Shown here: in pieces, positions 1-7,024 of the stretch | How the letters are laid out: each line of letters opens with the position of its first letter | Numbering within the stretch: position 1 is the stretch's first letter | Assembly (NCBI GenBank): GCA_035713725.1 | Contig: DASTMZ010000170.1 | Coordinates: forward strand, 1-13,285 | DNA length: 13,285 bases | Origin: DASQPR01 sp035713725 | Lineage (GTDB): Bacteria; Actinomycetota; Actinomycetes; Mycobacteriales; Micromonosporaceae | Direction of reading: 5' to 3' | Made by a program: the position numbers and the translations under genes | The notes under the pieces: model-generated | Databases searched by the model: none | What the model was told of the DNA's origin: nothing | What the model saw: only the letters and a program-made list of their open reading frames with translations

Positions 1-13
1 AGTCATGCCATGA
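1..13 (+). CDS. 3' end of an upstream gene (possibly ccmB), partial
   Basis: An open frame enters from the left edge and ends Val-Met-Pro-stop, with TGA at 11-13. This stop overlaps the ATG of ccmC at 10 in an ATGA arrangement, the same coupling seen throughout the operon. Only three codons are visible, so the product cannot be identified. In System I operons the gene before ccmC is usually ccmB, so ccmB is a guess from context alone. Confidence 0.35.
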
Positions 14-837
14 GGTACGTGTACCGGGCGCTCAGCCTGCTCGGCGGTCATCGCGCGCAGCGGGTGATGGGTGTCGCGACGCTCGCCGGGCTGGCCGCGA
101 CGGTCGTGATCGGACTGTTCGTGGTGCCGCCGGATGCTTCACAGGGCGACGTACAACGCTTGATGTACGTCCATGTGCCGGCCGCCTGGGTGGCGTACCT
201 GTCCTTCGGGGTGGTGTTCGTCGCGAGCGTCGCGTATCTCAAGACCGGCCGTGTCCAATGGGACCGGGTGGCCTCCGCGTCGGCCGAGATCGGCGTGCAG
301 TTCTGCGCGCTGACCATCGTGCTCGGCTCGCTATGGGGCCGCCCGGTCTGGGGCACGTGGTGGACCTGGGACCCGCGGTTGACGACCACCGCCGTCCTGC
401 TGCTGATCTATGTCGGCTACGTGTCGCTGCGCAAGGTCGCCGACAACCCGATCCGTCGGGCTCGGTGGTCGGCCGTGGTGGGCGTGGTGGGATTCATCGA
501 CGTACCGATCGTGCACATGTCGGTCGTGTGGTGGCGATCGCTGCACCAACAGGCGACCGTGTTGCGGCCCGGCGCGCCGACGATCGCCGGCAGCATGTTG
601 GCGACGTTGCTTCTGGCGTTCCTGGCGTTCTCGCTGGCGTACGGCTACCTGATGGCGGTACGCATGCGGGTCGGACGGCTCGAAGACCGGAGTGCGCTGC
701 CGGTCTCCGAGCTGTCCACGCCGCGGGCGCGCCGGCCACGTCCAGTTGACGCCAGCACTCCTCCGGCCCCGTCGATCGGCGCTCCGGCCACGCCGATCGC
801 CGCCCCGCCCAGCAAGGCGAGCGTGCGCCATGCATGA
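10..837 (+). CDS. ccmC: Heme exporter / heme-handling protein CcmC
   Basis: CcmC is a polytopic membrane protein that presents heme at the outer face of the cytoplasmic membrane and, with CcmD, loads it onto CcmE. The 275-residue product has the tryptophan-rich WWD signature at about residues 109-123 (WGRPVWGTWWTWDPR). His55 (in MYVHVPAAW) and His179 (in WWRSLHQ) have the same 124-residue spacing as the two heme-ligand histidines of E. coli CcmC. About six hydrophobic stretches are visible between residues 20 and 217. The tail after residue 220 is a Pro/Ala-rich, probably disordered extension of about 55 residues that makes the protein longer than usual. The ATG at 10 overlaps the stop of the previous gene, which supports this start. 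The 3' end overlaps the ccmD-like gene by 8 bases. Family assignment is secure. Confidence 0.95.
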   Translation: MRYVYRALSLLGGHRAQRVMGVATLAGLAATVVIGLFVVPPDASQGDVQRLMYVHVPAAWVAYLSFGVVFVASVAYLKTGRVQWDRVASASAEIGVQFCALTIVLGSLWGRPVWGTWWTWDPRLTTTAVLLLIYVGYVSLRKVADNPIRRARWSAVVGVVGFIDVPIVHMSVVWWRSLHQQATVLRPGAPTIAGSMLATLLLAFLAFSLAYGYLMAVRMRVGRLEDRSALPVSELSTPRARRPRPVDASTPPAPSIGAPATPIAAPPSKASVRHA

Positions 838-976
838 CGTCGGCTACGTCGCCGCCGGGTACTCGGTCACGCTGGCGATGCTCATTGCGTACCGGTGGCG
901 ACTGGCGGTCCGCACCCGTCGGGCGCGGCGTTACGTGCAGGCGGCCACCGGACGCGTCACCGCAGATCGGCACTGA
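830..976 (+). CDS. ccmD: Small CcmD-like membrane protein
   Basis: This 48-residue product starts at the ATG at 830, inside the last codons of ccmC. It has one N-terminal hydrophobic helix (about residues 5-22, VGYVAAGYSVTLAMLIAYRW) followed by a strongly basic tail (WRLAVRTRRARR). That is the usual layout of CcmD, a tiny one-helix protein that stabilises the CcmC-heme-CcmE complex and helps release holo-CcmE. The tyrosines in the helix and the Arg-rich cytoplasmic tail fit the family. CcmD sequences are too short and variable for a firm match, so the call rests mostly on size, topology and position between ccmC and ccmE. A longer reading of the frame from 692 would be entirely inside ccmC and is unlikely. 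Confidence 0.8.
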   Translation: MHDVGYVAAGYSVTLAMLIAYRWRLAVRTRRARRYVQAATGRVTADRH

Positions 977-978
977 CC

Positions 979-1467
979 ATGAGCCAGGATCTGTTGCACA
1001 TGCCGGACGCCACCGCGGACGACCCACCGGTCCGCGGCTGGCGCGCCCCCCGATGGCGGCTCATCGCCTGCCTCCTCGTGGTGGTCGGTGCGCTCGCGTT
1101 CATCGCGGTACGCGGGCTGACGGGGAACTTCGTCTACTACCTGACACCGACCGACATCGTCGGCAACCACAAGGCACACGTCGGCGAGCGAGTCCGGCTC
1201 GGGGGCTACGTCGTGCCCGGCAGCGTCCACCAGACCCGATCGACGCTGACCTTCACCATCACCGACGGCACCGACTCGATGCAGGTGTCCGACACCGGGT
1301 CCGTACCCGAGTTGTTCAAACCCGGGCAGGGCGTGGTGCTCGAGGGGGCGCTCGGCGCCGACGGACTGTTCCACTCGGACACGTTGCTCGTGCAGCACAA
1401 CGGTGACTATCGTCCGCCGAAACCCGGTCAGAAACCACCGAACCGCGCCAACCTTGCCGGGGGATGA
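979..1467 (+). CDS. ccmE: Periplasmic-side heme chaperone CcmE
   Basis: CcmE binds heme covalently and carries it from CcmC/D to the CcmF/H ligase. The 162-residue product has a short cytoplasmic N-terminus, one anchor helix (about residues 28-44), then an OB-fold-like domain containing YYLTPTDI, VRLGGYVVPGSV and FTITDGTDSMQV, followed by a flexible Pro-rich tail. The heme-attachment motif is HNGDY, with His140 as the expected covalent ligand and Tyr144 after it, so this is the classical HxxxY type and not the Cys-type CcmE of some archaea and sulfate reducers. The frame is open upstream to 895, but the ATG at 979, two bases after the ccmD stop, gives a normal-length protein. The stop overlaps the ccmF ATG as ATGA. 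Confidence 0.94.
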   Translation: MSQDLLHMPDATADDPPVRGWRAPRWRLIACLLVVVGALAFIAVRGLTGNFVYYLTPTDIVGNHKAHVGERVRLGGYVVPGSVHQTRSTLTFTITDGTDSMQVSDTGSVPELFKPGQGVVLEGALGADGLFHSDTLLVQHNGDYRPPKPGQKPPNRANLAGG

Positions 1468-3470
1468 CCATGGGTCAGCTGGGTACGTATGCGCTGTTGC
1501 TCGGACTGGCGCTGTCCGGCTACGGCGCGGTCGCGGCAGCGGTTGGTGCCAAGACGGATCGTCCGGTCCTCGTGGAAAGCGCGCGGCGCACCGCGTTCGG
1601 GTTGTTCGCGACCATCCTCGTCGTGAACGGCGCGATGATGATCGCGTTGCTGCGCAACGACTTCGCGCTGCGCTACGTCGTGGAGAACTCGTCGCGCGAA
1701 ACGCCGGCGTTCTTCCGCGCACTGTCGCTGTGGGCCGCCGACGACGGATCGCTGTTGCTGTGGAACCTCATCCTCGCCGGGTACATCGCCGCGGTCGCGG
1801 TGCGGTTTAGGCGCGACCGGCCGGCCACGTTCCCGTACGCGCTGTCCGTGCTCTTCGTGGTCCAGGTGTTCTATCTGATCCTGGTCAACGGCCCGGCCAC
1901 ACCGTTCGCGACGATGTCGTCCCGCGCGGCGGACGGCGCCGGCCCAGCGCCGCTGCTGCAGAACCATCCGCTGATGGCCGTCCACCCGCCGTTCCTCTAC
2001 CTCGGATTCATCGGGTTCACCGTGCCGTTCGCGTTCGGGATCGCGTCGCTGCTTGCCGGCCACGGTACGGACGAGTGGGTGTCGATCATTCGTCGGTGGA
2101 CGCTGGTCGTCTGGTGTTTCCTCACGATCGGGCTGCTGCTCGGCGCGCTGTGGTCCTACTCGGTGCTCGGCTGGGGCGGCTACTGGGCGTGGGACCCGGT
2201 GGAGAACGTCGCGCTGCTGCCATGGCTGCTGTCCACCGCGTTCCTGCATTCGGTGATGCTCCAGGAACGGCGCGGCATGGCTCGGCTGTGGAATATCGCG
2301 CTGGTCATCGGAGCGTTCTCGCTGATGACGTTCGGCACGTTCCTGACCCGTGGCAGCGTCCTGTCGTCGGTGCACGCGTTCGCACAGACCGCGGTCGGAC
2401 CGGCGTACCTCGCGTTCCTCGCAGTCGTGATGCTGGTCGGCTTCGGGCTGCTGATGTGGCGGATGCCGACATTGCGTACCCCGGCGCGACTCGACTCGGC
2501 GATCTCGCGCGAGGCGGCGTTCGTCGGCAACAACGTGTTGCTGCTCGCCGCGGCCGCGATCATCCTGCTCGGCACCGCGTTCCCGCTCGTCGTTGAGGCG
2601 GTCTCCGGCCAGCAGATCACCGTCGGCGGGCCGTACTTCAAGAGTGCTGTCACGCCGGTGTTCCTGTTGCTGTTGCTGCTCGCGGGCACCGCGCCATTGC
2701 TGCCGTGGCGCGCGACGAACCGGGTCCGCGCGCTGCGTCGGCTGCGCGTACCGGCGGTCGCCGCGGCGCTCGTCATGGTCGCGACCGCGCTCTCCGGCGT
2801 CCGGAACGTGACCGCGGTGGCCGGCTTCGGCCTCGCCACGCTCGTGTTCGTGGCGAACGGTCAGGAAATCGTGAACGGGCTCGCAATCGGCCGGCGCGCC
2901 GGGCGTAGCGGCATCGTGCGAACCATGCTCCGCGGTCGCCGGCGGTACGCCGGACTCGTCGTACACGTCGGCCTCGCGATGGTGGCCGCCGGCATCACCG
3001 CGTCGTCCACGCTCGGCCAGCAGACCGAGGTCACGCTGAAGACCGGACAGAGCACGGTGTTCGCCGGCCACATCCTGCGCTACGAGGGTCTGCGTACCGA
3101 TCAGCAACCGCAACGCATCGTGCTGTCCGCACCGGTGAAGGTGAACAATGCCGGCGGCGGTGGAGCCGGCACGCTCGATCCGCGCATGAACCTCTACCCG
3201 GCCGCGAGCGAGCCGATCGGCTCGCCGTCGATTCAGCGCGGCGTCGTCTGGGATCTGTACGCCTCGGTCATCTCGTTGCAGGAGGACGGCAACTCGGCGA
3301 CGTTCCGCTTCTACCGGAATCCCGGCGTGAACTGGCTGTGGCTCGGTGGATTCGTGATGGCGCTCGGCGGCGTCGCGGCCGCGTGGCCGGTACGACGACG
3401 GCGCGACGACGACGCGGCGCCCACCAGCGTCATGCGTACGCGTGCCCGCGTCGAGGTTGGAGCGGTGTGA
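1464..3470 (+). CDS. ccmF: Cytochrome c heme lyase subunit CcmF
   Basis: CcmF is the large membrane subunit of the System I heme ligase, taking heme from CcmE and attaching it to apocytochrome c. At 668 residues it is near normal length. Visible hallmarks are LWAADDGSLLLW (about 89-99), LLQNHPLMAVHPPFLY with His174, the WWD motif WGGYWAWDPVEN (about 237-248), His262 in LHSVMLQERRG, FLTRGSVLSSVHAF with His304, and His501 in VVHVGLAMVAAG. These match the positions of the four conserved histidines of E. coli CcmF (173, 261, 303, 491). Many hydrophobic helices are present, with a soluble loop at about 515-610 before a last helix near 620. The ATG at 1464 overlaps the ccmE stop; ATG 1470 is a possible alternative two codons in. 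The 3' end shares one base with the next start. Confidence 0.96.
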   Translation: MTMGQLGTYALLLGLALSGYGAVAAAVGAKTDRPVLVESARRTAFGLFATILVVNGAMMIALLRNDFALRYVVENSSRETPAFFRALSLWAADDGSLLLWNLILAGYIAAVAVRFRRDRPATFPYALSVLFVVQVFYLILVNGPATPFATMSSRAADGAGPAPLLQNHPLMAVHPPFLYLGFIGFTVPFAFGIASLLAGHGTDEWVSIIRRWTLVVWCFLTIGLLLGALWSYSVLGWGGYWAWDPVENVALLPWLLSTAFLHSVMLQERRGMARLWNIALVIGAFSLMTFGTFLTRGSVLSSVHAFAQTAVGPAYLAFLAVVMLVGFGLLMWRMPTLRTPARLDSAISREAAFVGNNVLLLAAAAIILLGTAFPLVVEAVSGQQITVGGPYFKSAVTPVFLLLLLLAGTAPLLPWRATNRVRALRRLRVPAVAAALVMVATALSGVRNVTAVAGFGLATLVFVANGQEIVNGLAIGRRAGRSGIVRTMLRGRRRYAGLVVHVGLAMVAAGITASSTLGQQTEVTLKTGQSTVFAGHILRYEGLRTDQQPQRIVLSAPVKVNNAGGGGAGTLDPRMNLYPAASEPIGSPSIQRGVVWDLYASVISLQEDGNSATFRFYRNPGVNWLWLGGFVMALGGVAAAWPVRRRRDDDAAPTSVMRTRARVEVGAV

Positions 3471-4018
3471 TGCGACGAATCACGCGTCGTCGGGGGACAT
3501 TGCTCGGCGCTGTCATCGCGGTGGTGTCAGCCGTCGTGGTGCTGTTGTCGACCGGGCTTGGCAAGGATCCGTCGGTCGTCGCTTCGCCGCTTGTCGGACG
3601 CGTCGCACCCGACTTCACGCTCTCCCAGTTGAACGGGCCGTCGATGACTCTGTCGACGCTGCGCGGGCAGGTCGTCGTGGTGAACTTCTGGGCGTCATGG
3701 TGCGCCGAGTGCCACACCGAGCAGGCAGCGCTCGACCAGACGTGGCAACAGTTCCAGGACTCCGGCGTGGTCGTTGTCGGCGTCAACTTCGAGGACACCA
3801 CGGGCGACGCGAGCGACTACGTACGGACCGCCGGCGTGTCCTACCCCGTGGTGGAGGACACCGACTCGCGCACCGCGTTGGCGTACGGTCTGCGCGGCAT
3901 CCCGGAGACGTTCATCATCGACAAGACCGGGCGAATCGTCGATCGCATCATCGGACCGGTGGACGCGACGAAACTGTCCAGCGAGATCAACTCGGTGCTG
4001 CTGGCGGGTGCGCGATGA
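3470..4018 (+). CDS. ccmG: Membrane-anchored thiol-disulfide oxidoreductase, CcmG/DsbE/ResA type
   Basis: This 182-residue protein has an Arg-rich start (MRRITRRR), one uncleaved anchor helix (about 11-30), then a thioredoxin fold outside the membrane. The active site is WCAEC, with Cys78 and Cys81, after the usual VVVNFWASWC strand; the cis-proline is Pro145 in GIPETFIID. APDFTLSQLNG at about 46-56 is the AhpC/TSA-Redoxin style entry seen in CcmG and ResA. The expected role is to reduce the CXXCH cysteines of apocytochrome c or the CcmH disulfide, which fits its position between ccmF and ccmH. The ATG at 3470 uses the last base of the ccmF stop codon (TGATG); the open frame back to 3338 lies within ccmF. 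ResA versus CcmG cannot be separated by motif alone; the neighbours decide for CcmG. Confidence 0.93.
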   Translation: MRRITRRRGTLLGAVIAVVSAVVVLLSTGLGKDPSVVASPLVGRVAPDFTLSQLNGPSMTLSTLRGQVVVVNFWASWCAECHTEQAALDQTWQQFQDSGVVVVGVNFEDTTGDASDYVRTAGVSYPVVEDTDSRTALAYGLRGIPETFIIDKTGRIVDRIIGPVDATKLSSEINSVLLAGAR

Positions 4019-4551
4019 TCGCGGCCGCTGCGAAAGCCGGGCTACGTACTAAACTCCCGGTCCTGTTGGTGCTGCTCGCGGTCCTCGCCGGTGGCATCAC
4101 GCTGGCGGTGGTGGCGGTGCGCGGGCATCAGGTCCAACCGAGCCAGGCCCAACAAGTCCAGCAGATCGCCGCCGGGCTGCACTGCCCGATCTGTAAGGAC
4201 CTGTCGGTGGCGGACTCGCCCGCACCGCTTGCCCAGCAGATGCGTGCCGAGATCGCGCAGAAGCTCCAAGCCGGTGAGTCCGCCGACCAGATTCGTGCGA
4301 GCTTCGTGGCGGCATACGGCGACTCGGTGCTGATGTCGCCGCCGCGCCGCGGGCTGTCCGGTGCCGCCTATTTCCTGCCCGCGATCGTGATCCTGGTCGG
4401 CATCCTCGGCGCGGTCATGCTGATCCGGCGCTGGGTGCGGAGTCCGGAGACCGGCCCTGACGACGATGCCGAGTCCGCGCCGCTGTCCGCGACGCAACGC
4501 CGCGCCGTCCATCGAGCGCTCGCGCGACTGCGCGAAGAGGAGCCGGCGTGA
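4015..4551 (+). CDS. ccmH: Cytochrome c maturation protein CcmH (CcmH/CycL/NrfF family)
   Basis: CcmH is the thiol-handling subunit of the heme ligase, interacting with the CXXCH of apocytochrome c. The 178-residue product has an N-terminal membrane helix (about 14-36), the family signature LHCPIC with Cys57 and Cys60 followed by KDLSVADSPAPLAQQMR, then the three-helix-bundle segment ending FVAAYGDSVLMSPP. A second membrane helix lies at about 117-136, followed by a charged cytoplasmic tail. The signature is the LRCxxCQ...ADSxAPLA pattern of the family. The N-terminal helix before the CXXC looks like an anchor or signal sequence. The ATG at 4015 overlaps the ccmG stop as ATGA, and the stop overlaps the GTG start of ccmI. 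Confidence 0.95.
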   Translation: MIAAAAKAGLRTKLPVLLVLLAVLAGGITLAVVAVRGHQVQPSQAQQVQQIAAGLHCPICKDLSVADSPAPLAQQMRAEIAQKLQAGESADQIRASFVAAYGDSVLMSPPRRGLSGAAYFLPAIVILVGILGAVMLIRRWVRSPETGPDDDAESAPLSATQRRAVHRALARLREEEPA

Positions 4552-5588
4552 CCGTCGTACTCGTCATTGGTGTGCTGACGTTCGGGGCCGGATTCGTTGT
4601 CCTGCGGCCGTTCTCGCACGGGCATCGGCAGTCGCGCGCGCACGCGCCGGCATCCGACGAGGTACGCCGTCGCGAACTCCTCCGACAACTGCGCGACATC
4701 GACGACGACTTCGCCGCCGGGAAGTTGAGCGAAGCAGATCACGATCGGCTCGCCGGCCCGGTGGAACGAGAGGCCTCGGCGGTCCTGCGACGCATCAAGA
4801 GCCGGGGGAGGGCGGCCGGCGATACCCGCGACGCCGGGCGCGGAACCCGTTCGGCGGCGCAGATAGCGCGCCCGACGCAGATAGCGCGCCGGACGCAGAA
4901 AGCGCGCCGGACGCAGAAAGCGGGTCCGACGCAGGCTCGCGCTGCCAACGTGGCACCGAAGCGCTGGCGGCAGCGAACCGTGACGGTGGTGGCGCTGGGC
5001 GGTGGCCTCGTCGGCGTCACGCTTGCGTTGCTCGGCGCCGTTACGCCACGATCCGCGGGCCAGACGATATCGGGCGATGCGGTCGCCGGCGGCGCGGCAC
5101 CTTCGGCAGCGTCGCCGACAAGTTCCGGCGGCGCGTCCGCCGGTCAGGGCCTGCAGGCGACGCCGGAACAACTCGCCGCCATCGATGCCGCGGCCGAACG
5201 GGTGAAGGCGAATCCCAAGGACGTCAACGCACATCTCGCGCTCGCCAACGCGTACGACGACGGCGGTGCGACCCAACTCGCCGCCGTGGAATATCTGGCG
5301 GTCACGAAAATCGATCCAACGAATGCCGAGGCGAATACCGCGCTGGCACAACTCGCGTACGCGGTCGGGAACGTGACGCAGGCAAAGGCGATGCTCGATA
5401 CTGTGCTCGCCGCGCACCCGGACTATCCGGAGGCGCTCTACGCGCGCGGCCTGATCCTGCTGACCGCACTACATCAGCCCAAGGCCGCCGAACAGGACCT
5501 CACCGCCTACCTCGCGGTCGCGCCGTTCGGTGCGCAGCGCACCCAGGCCGAGACGCTGCTGGCACTCGCCAAGAGTGAGGACCATTGA
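4548..5588 (+). CDS. ccmI: Cytochrome c biogenesis factor CcmI-like, TPR-containing
   Basis: CcmI holds apocytochrome c through a TPR domain and delivers it to CcmF/H. The 346-residue product begins with a GTG at 4548 overlapping the ccmH stop (GTGA). Layout: helix 1 (about 2-19), a cytoplasmic loop with the CcmI-type segment LLRQLRDIDDDFAAGKLSEADHDRL (about 44-68), a basic repetitive linker (104-130), helix 2 (about 144-165), a Gly/Ser/Ala-rich spacer, and a TPR region (about 204-340) with helices such as NAHLALANAYDDGG, AEANTALAQLAYAVGNVTQAKAML and PEALYARGLILL. This two-helix plus TPR layout is that of CcmI (the C-terminal half of E. coli CcmH). The linker is encoded by an 18-base tandem repeat. 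The stop overlaps the hemA start region. Confidence 0.88.
   Translation: MTVVLVIGVLTFGAGFVVLRPFSHGHRQSRAHAPASDEVRRRELLRQLRDIDDDFAAGKLSEADHDRLAGPVEREASAVLRRIKSRGRAAGDTRDAGRGTRSAAQIARPTQIARRTQKARRTQKAGPTQARAANVAPKRWRQRTVTVVALGGGLVGVTLALLGAVTPRSAGQTISGDAVAGGAAPSAASPTSSGGASAGQGLQATPEQLAAIDAAAERVKANPKDVNAHLALANAYDDGGATQLAAVEYLAVTKIDPTNAEANTALAQLAYAVGNVTQAKAMLDTVLAAHPDYPEALYARGLILLTALHQPKAAEQDLTAYLAVAPFGAQRTQAETLLALAKSEDH
4858..4934 (+). repeat. 18-base tandem repeat inside ccmI (about 4.3 copies)
   Basis: Units start at 4858, 4876, 4894, 4912, with a partial copy at 4930. The unit is CGCAGATAGCGCGCCCGA with one to four changes between copies; copies 3 and 4 have AAA in place of ATA. Eighteen bases is six codons, so copy-number change would keep the frame. 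In the ccmI frame it encodes TQIARP, TQIARR, TQKARR, TQKAGP, giving a basic linker between the first cytoplasmic segment and the second membrane helix. Confidence 0.9.
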
Positions 5589-7024
5589 TGAGCGGCCTGT
5601 CGTGTGTCTCGGTCGCGGGCTGCCAGGTGTCGCTGGACCTGCTGGAAACGCTGGCGTACGGCCGCGCCGACCTTGCGGACCGCTTGCCGACGTTGTTCGA
5701 GAGCAGCCGGGCGAGTGGTCTCGTGATGTTGTCCACATGCCAGCGCACCGAGGCGTACGCGACGTGGCGCGCGGAGCCGGACGACGATGCGCTGATCGCC
5801 GCCGTAGCGCGTGATCGCGGCGTACCCGTCGCCGCGTTGCGCGCCGGCGCTCGGACGCTGCACGGCGACGCGGCCGTTCGCCATCTGTTGCGCGTCACGT
5901 GCGGTCTCGAGTCGTTTGCGTTGGGCGAGGCGGAGATTGCCGGTCAGGTTCGCGTCGCCTTCGAGGCAAGTCGTGCCGCCGGGTCATGCGATGTCGCGCT
6001 CGAACGGTTGATGGACACCGCGATCAGCGCGTCGCGACGGGCGCGCCGGCGCACCTCGATCGCCGTCGCCACCAGATCGGTCGCCACTGTCGCGGTCGAG
6101 ACGATCGTGCGGTCATTCGGGGGTACGGTCGCCGGACGGCACGTGCTTGTCGTCGGCGCCGGTCAGGTCGCCGAGGTCGTCGTGGACCGCGCGATCGCGC
6201 TCGGCGCCACGGTGACGGTGTGCAACCGTACCCGTCGGAACGCGGCCCGGTTCGCCGCCGCCGGTGCCGAGGTCGTCGATCTGGCCGACCTGTCAGCGTG
6301 CCTTGGCGCGTGCGACGTTGCGATTCTTGCCACCGCGGCACCGCATCCGCTGCTCGACGCGCGGAGCCTGACCGCGGCTCGCCCAAACGCATCCGGACAC
6401 ATCACGCTGGTCGACCTGTCGCTGCCGCGCAACGTCGACCCGGAGGTCCGAGCGCTCCCGTCGGTCCGGCTCCTCGACCTCGCGGACCTGCGTGACGAAG
6501 TGACCGCCGGAGCGCAGAACCTCGTGCACGATCTCGAGGTCGCCGAGGAGATCATCGAGCTGGAGCTGCAGCGTTATCTGCGCTGGCAGGCCGGACAGGC
6601 CGCGGCCGCGTCGCTGCGGCGGATCCGCGGCGACGCCGAGCGCATCGCCCGGCAGGAGCTGGCCCGCGCCGCCGGCGGTGTGGCGCCAGATGTTCACGAC
6701 GCGATGGAACGCGCGCTGCTGCGTACCGTGCATCGGTTGGTACACGGACCGACGCGACACGTGCTGACCGCCGCCGAGACGGGGGACACCCGTCTTGTGA
6801 GCCTTCTCGGCGGGCTGTTCGACTCGCATTCGTCGGCACTCGTTGGGGTGCCGTTGGCCTCCGAGGCCGTTGCTCCGAGTGCTTCGGGCTCAGCGTCCGG
6901 TCAACCGTACGCAGCAGTTCCCGTCGGTGGGACGCTTCTCGACGTTGATGCTTCGCAGGTGCGCGCCGCTGACAAGGCCGCGGACGAGCGCGACGTTCAT
7001 GCCGCACACGAGGTCGCGGTGTGA
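5588..7024 (+). CDS. hemA: Glutamyl-tRNA reductase (divergent)
   Basis: GluTR reduces glutamyl-tRNA(Glu) to glutamate-1-semialdehyde with NADPH, the first committed step of C5-pathway heme synthesis. The 478-residue product has the catalytic segment LSTCQRTEAY (nucleophile Cys51, Arg53), HLLRVTCGLESFALGEAEIAGQVR (His99, Gln120), the NADPH-binding GAGQVAEVV (about 190-198), CNRTRRNAARFA, DLSLPRNVDPEV (276-287) and a helical dimerisation domain from about 320. Oddities: the usual STCNR reads STCQR, the N-terminal SHRxAP-like motif is replaced by AGCQVSLD, and about 60 low-complexity residues follow the expected end near residue 415. The ATG at 5588 shares a base with the ccmI stop (TGATG) and is preferred to the TTG at 5585. 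The last 135 bases overlap the regulator gene on the other strand. Family is sure; full activity is less so. Confidence 0.9.
   Translation: MSGLSCVSVAGCQVSLDLLETLAYGRADLADRLPTLFESSRASGLVMLSTCQRTEAYATWRAEPDDDALIAAVARDRGVPVAALRAGARTLHGDAAVRHLLRVTCGLESFALGEAEIAGQVRVAFEASRAAGSCDVALERLMDTAISASRRARRRTSIAVATRSVATVAVETIVRSFGGTVAGRHVLVVGAGQVAEVVVDRAIALGATVTVCNRTRRNAARFAAAGAEVVDLADLSACLGACDVAILATAAPHPLLDARSLTAARPNASGHITLVDLSLPRNVDPEVRALPSVRLLDLADLRDEVTAGAQNLVHDLEVAEEIIELELQRYLRWQAGQAAAASLRRIRGDAERIARQELARAAGGVAPDVHDAMERALLRTVHRLVHGPTRHVLTAAETGDTRLVSLLGGLFDSHSSALVGVPLASEAVAPSASGSASGQPYAAVPVGGTLLDVDASQVRAADKAADERDVHAAHEVAV

Noticed and set aside
1428..3113. A 561-codon open frame on the minus strand opposite ccmF
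   Set aside because: Its translation is Arg/Gln/His/Glu-rich with no recognisable domain or hydrophobic pattern, and the plus strand encodes an unmistakable CcmF. It is a high-GC antisense shadow.
4466..5578. A 370-codon plus-strand frame overlapping ccmI
   Set aside because: The product is Arg-rich low complexity without domains, whereas the ccmI frame gives membrane helices and TPRs. Only its reading of the tandem repeat is notable.
5585..5587. TTG start for hemA at 5585
   Set aside because: The adjacent ATG at 5588 forms the TGATG overlap used elsewhere in this operon and gives the expected short N-terminus.
6836..7024. A separate small gene at the end of hemA
   Set aside because: The frame is continuous with hemA, has no start signal and is low complexity; it is better explained as a HemA tail opposite the regulator gene.
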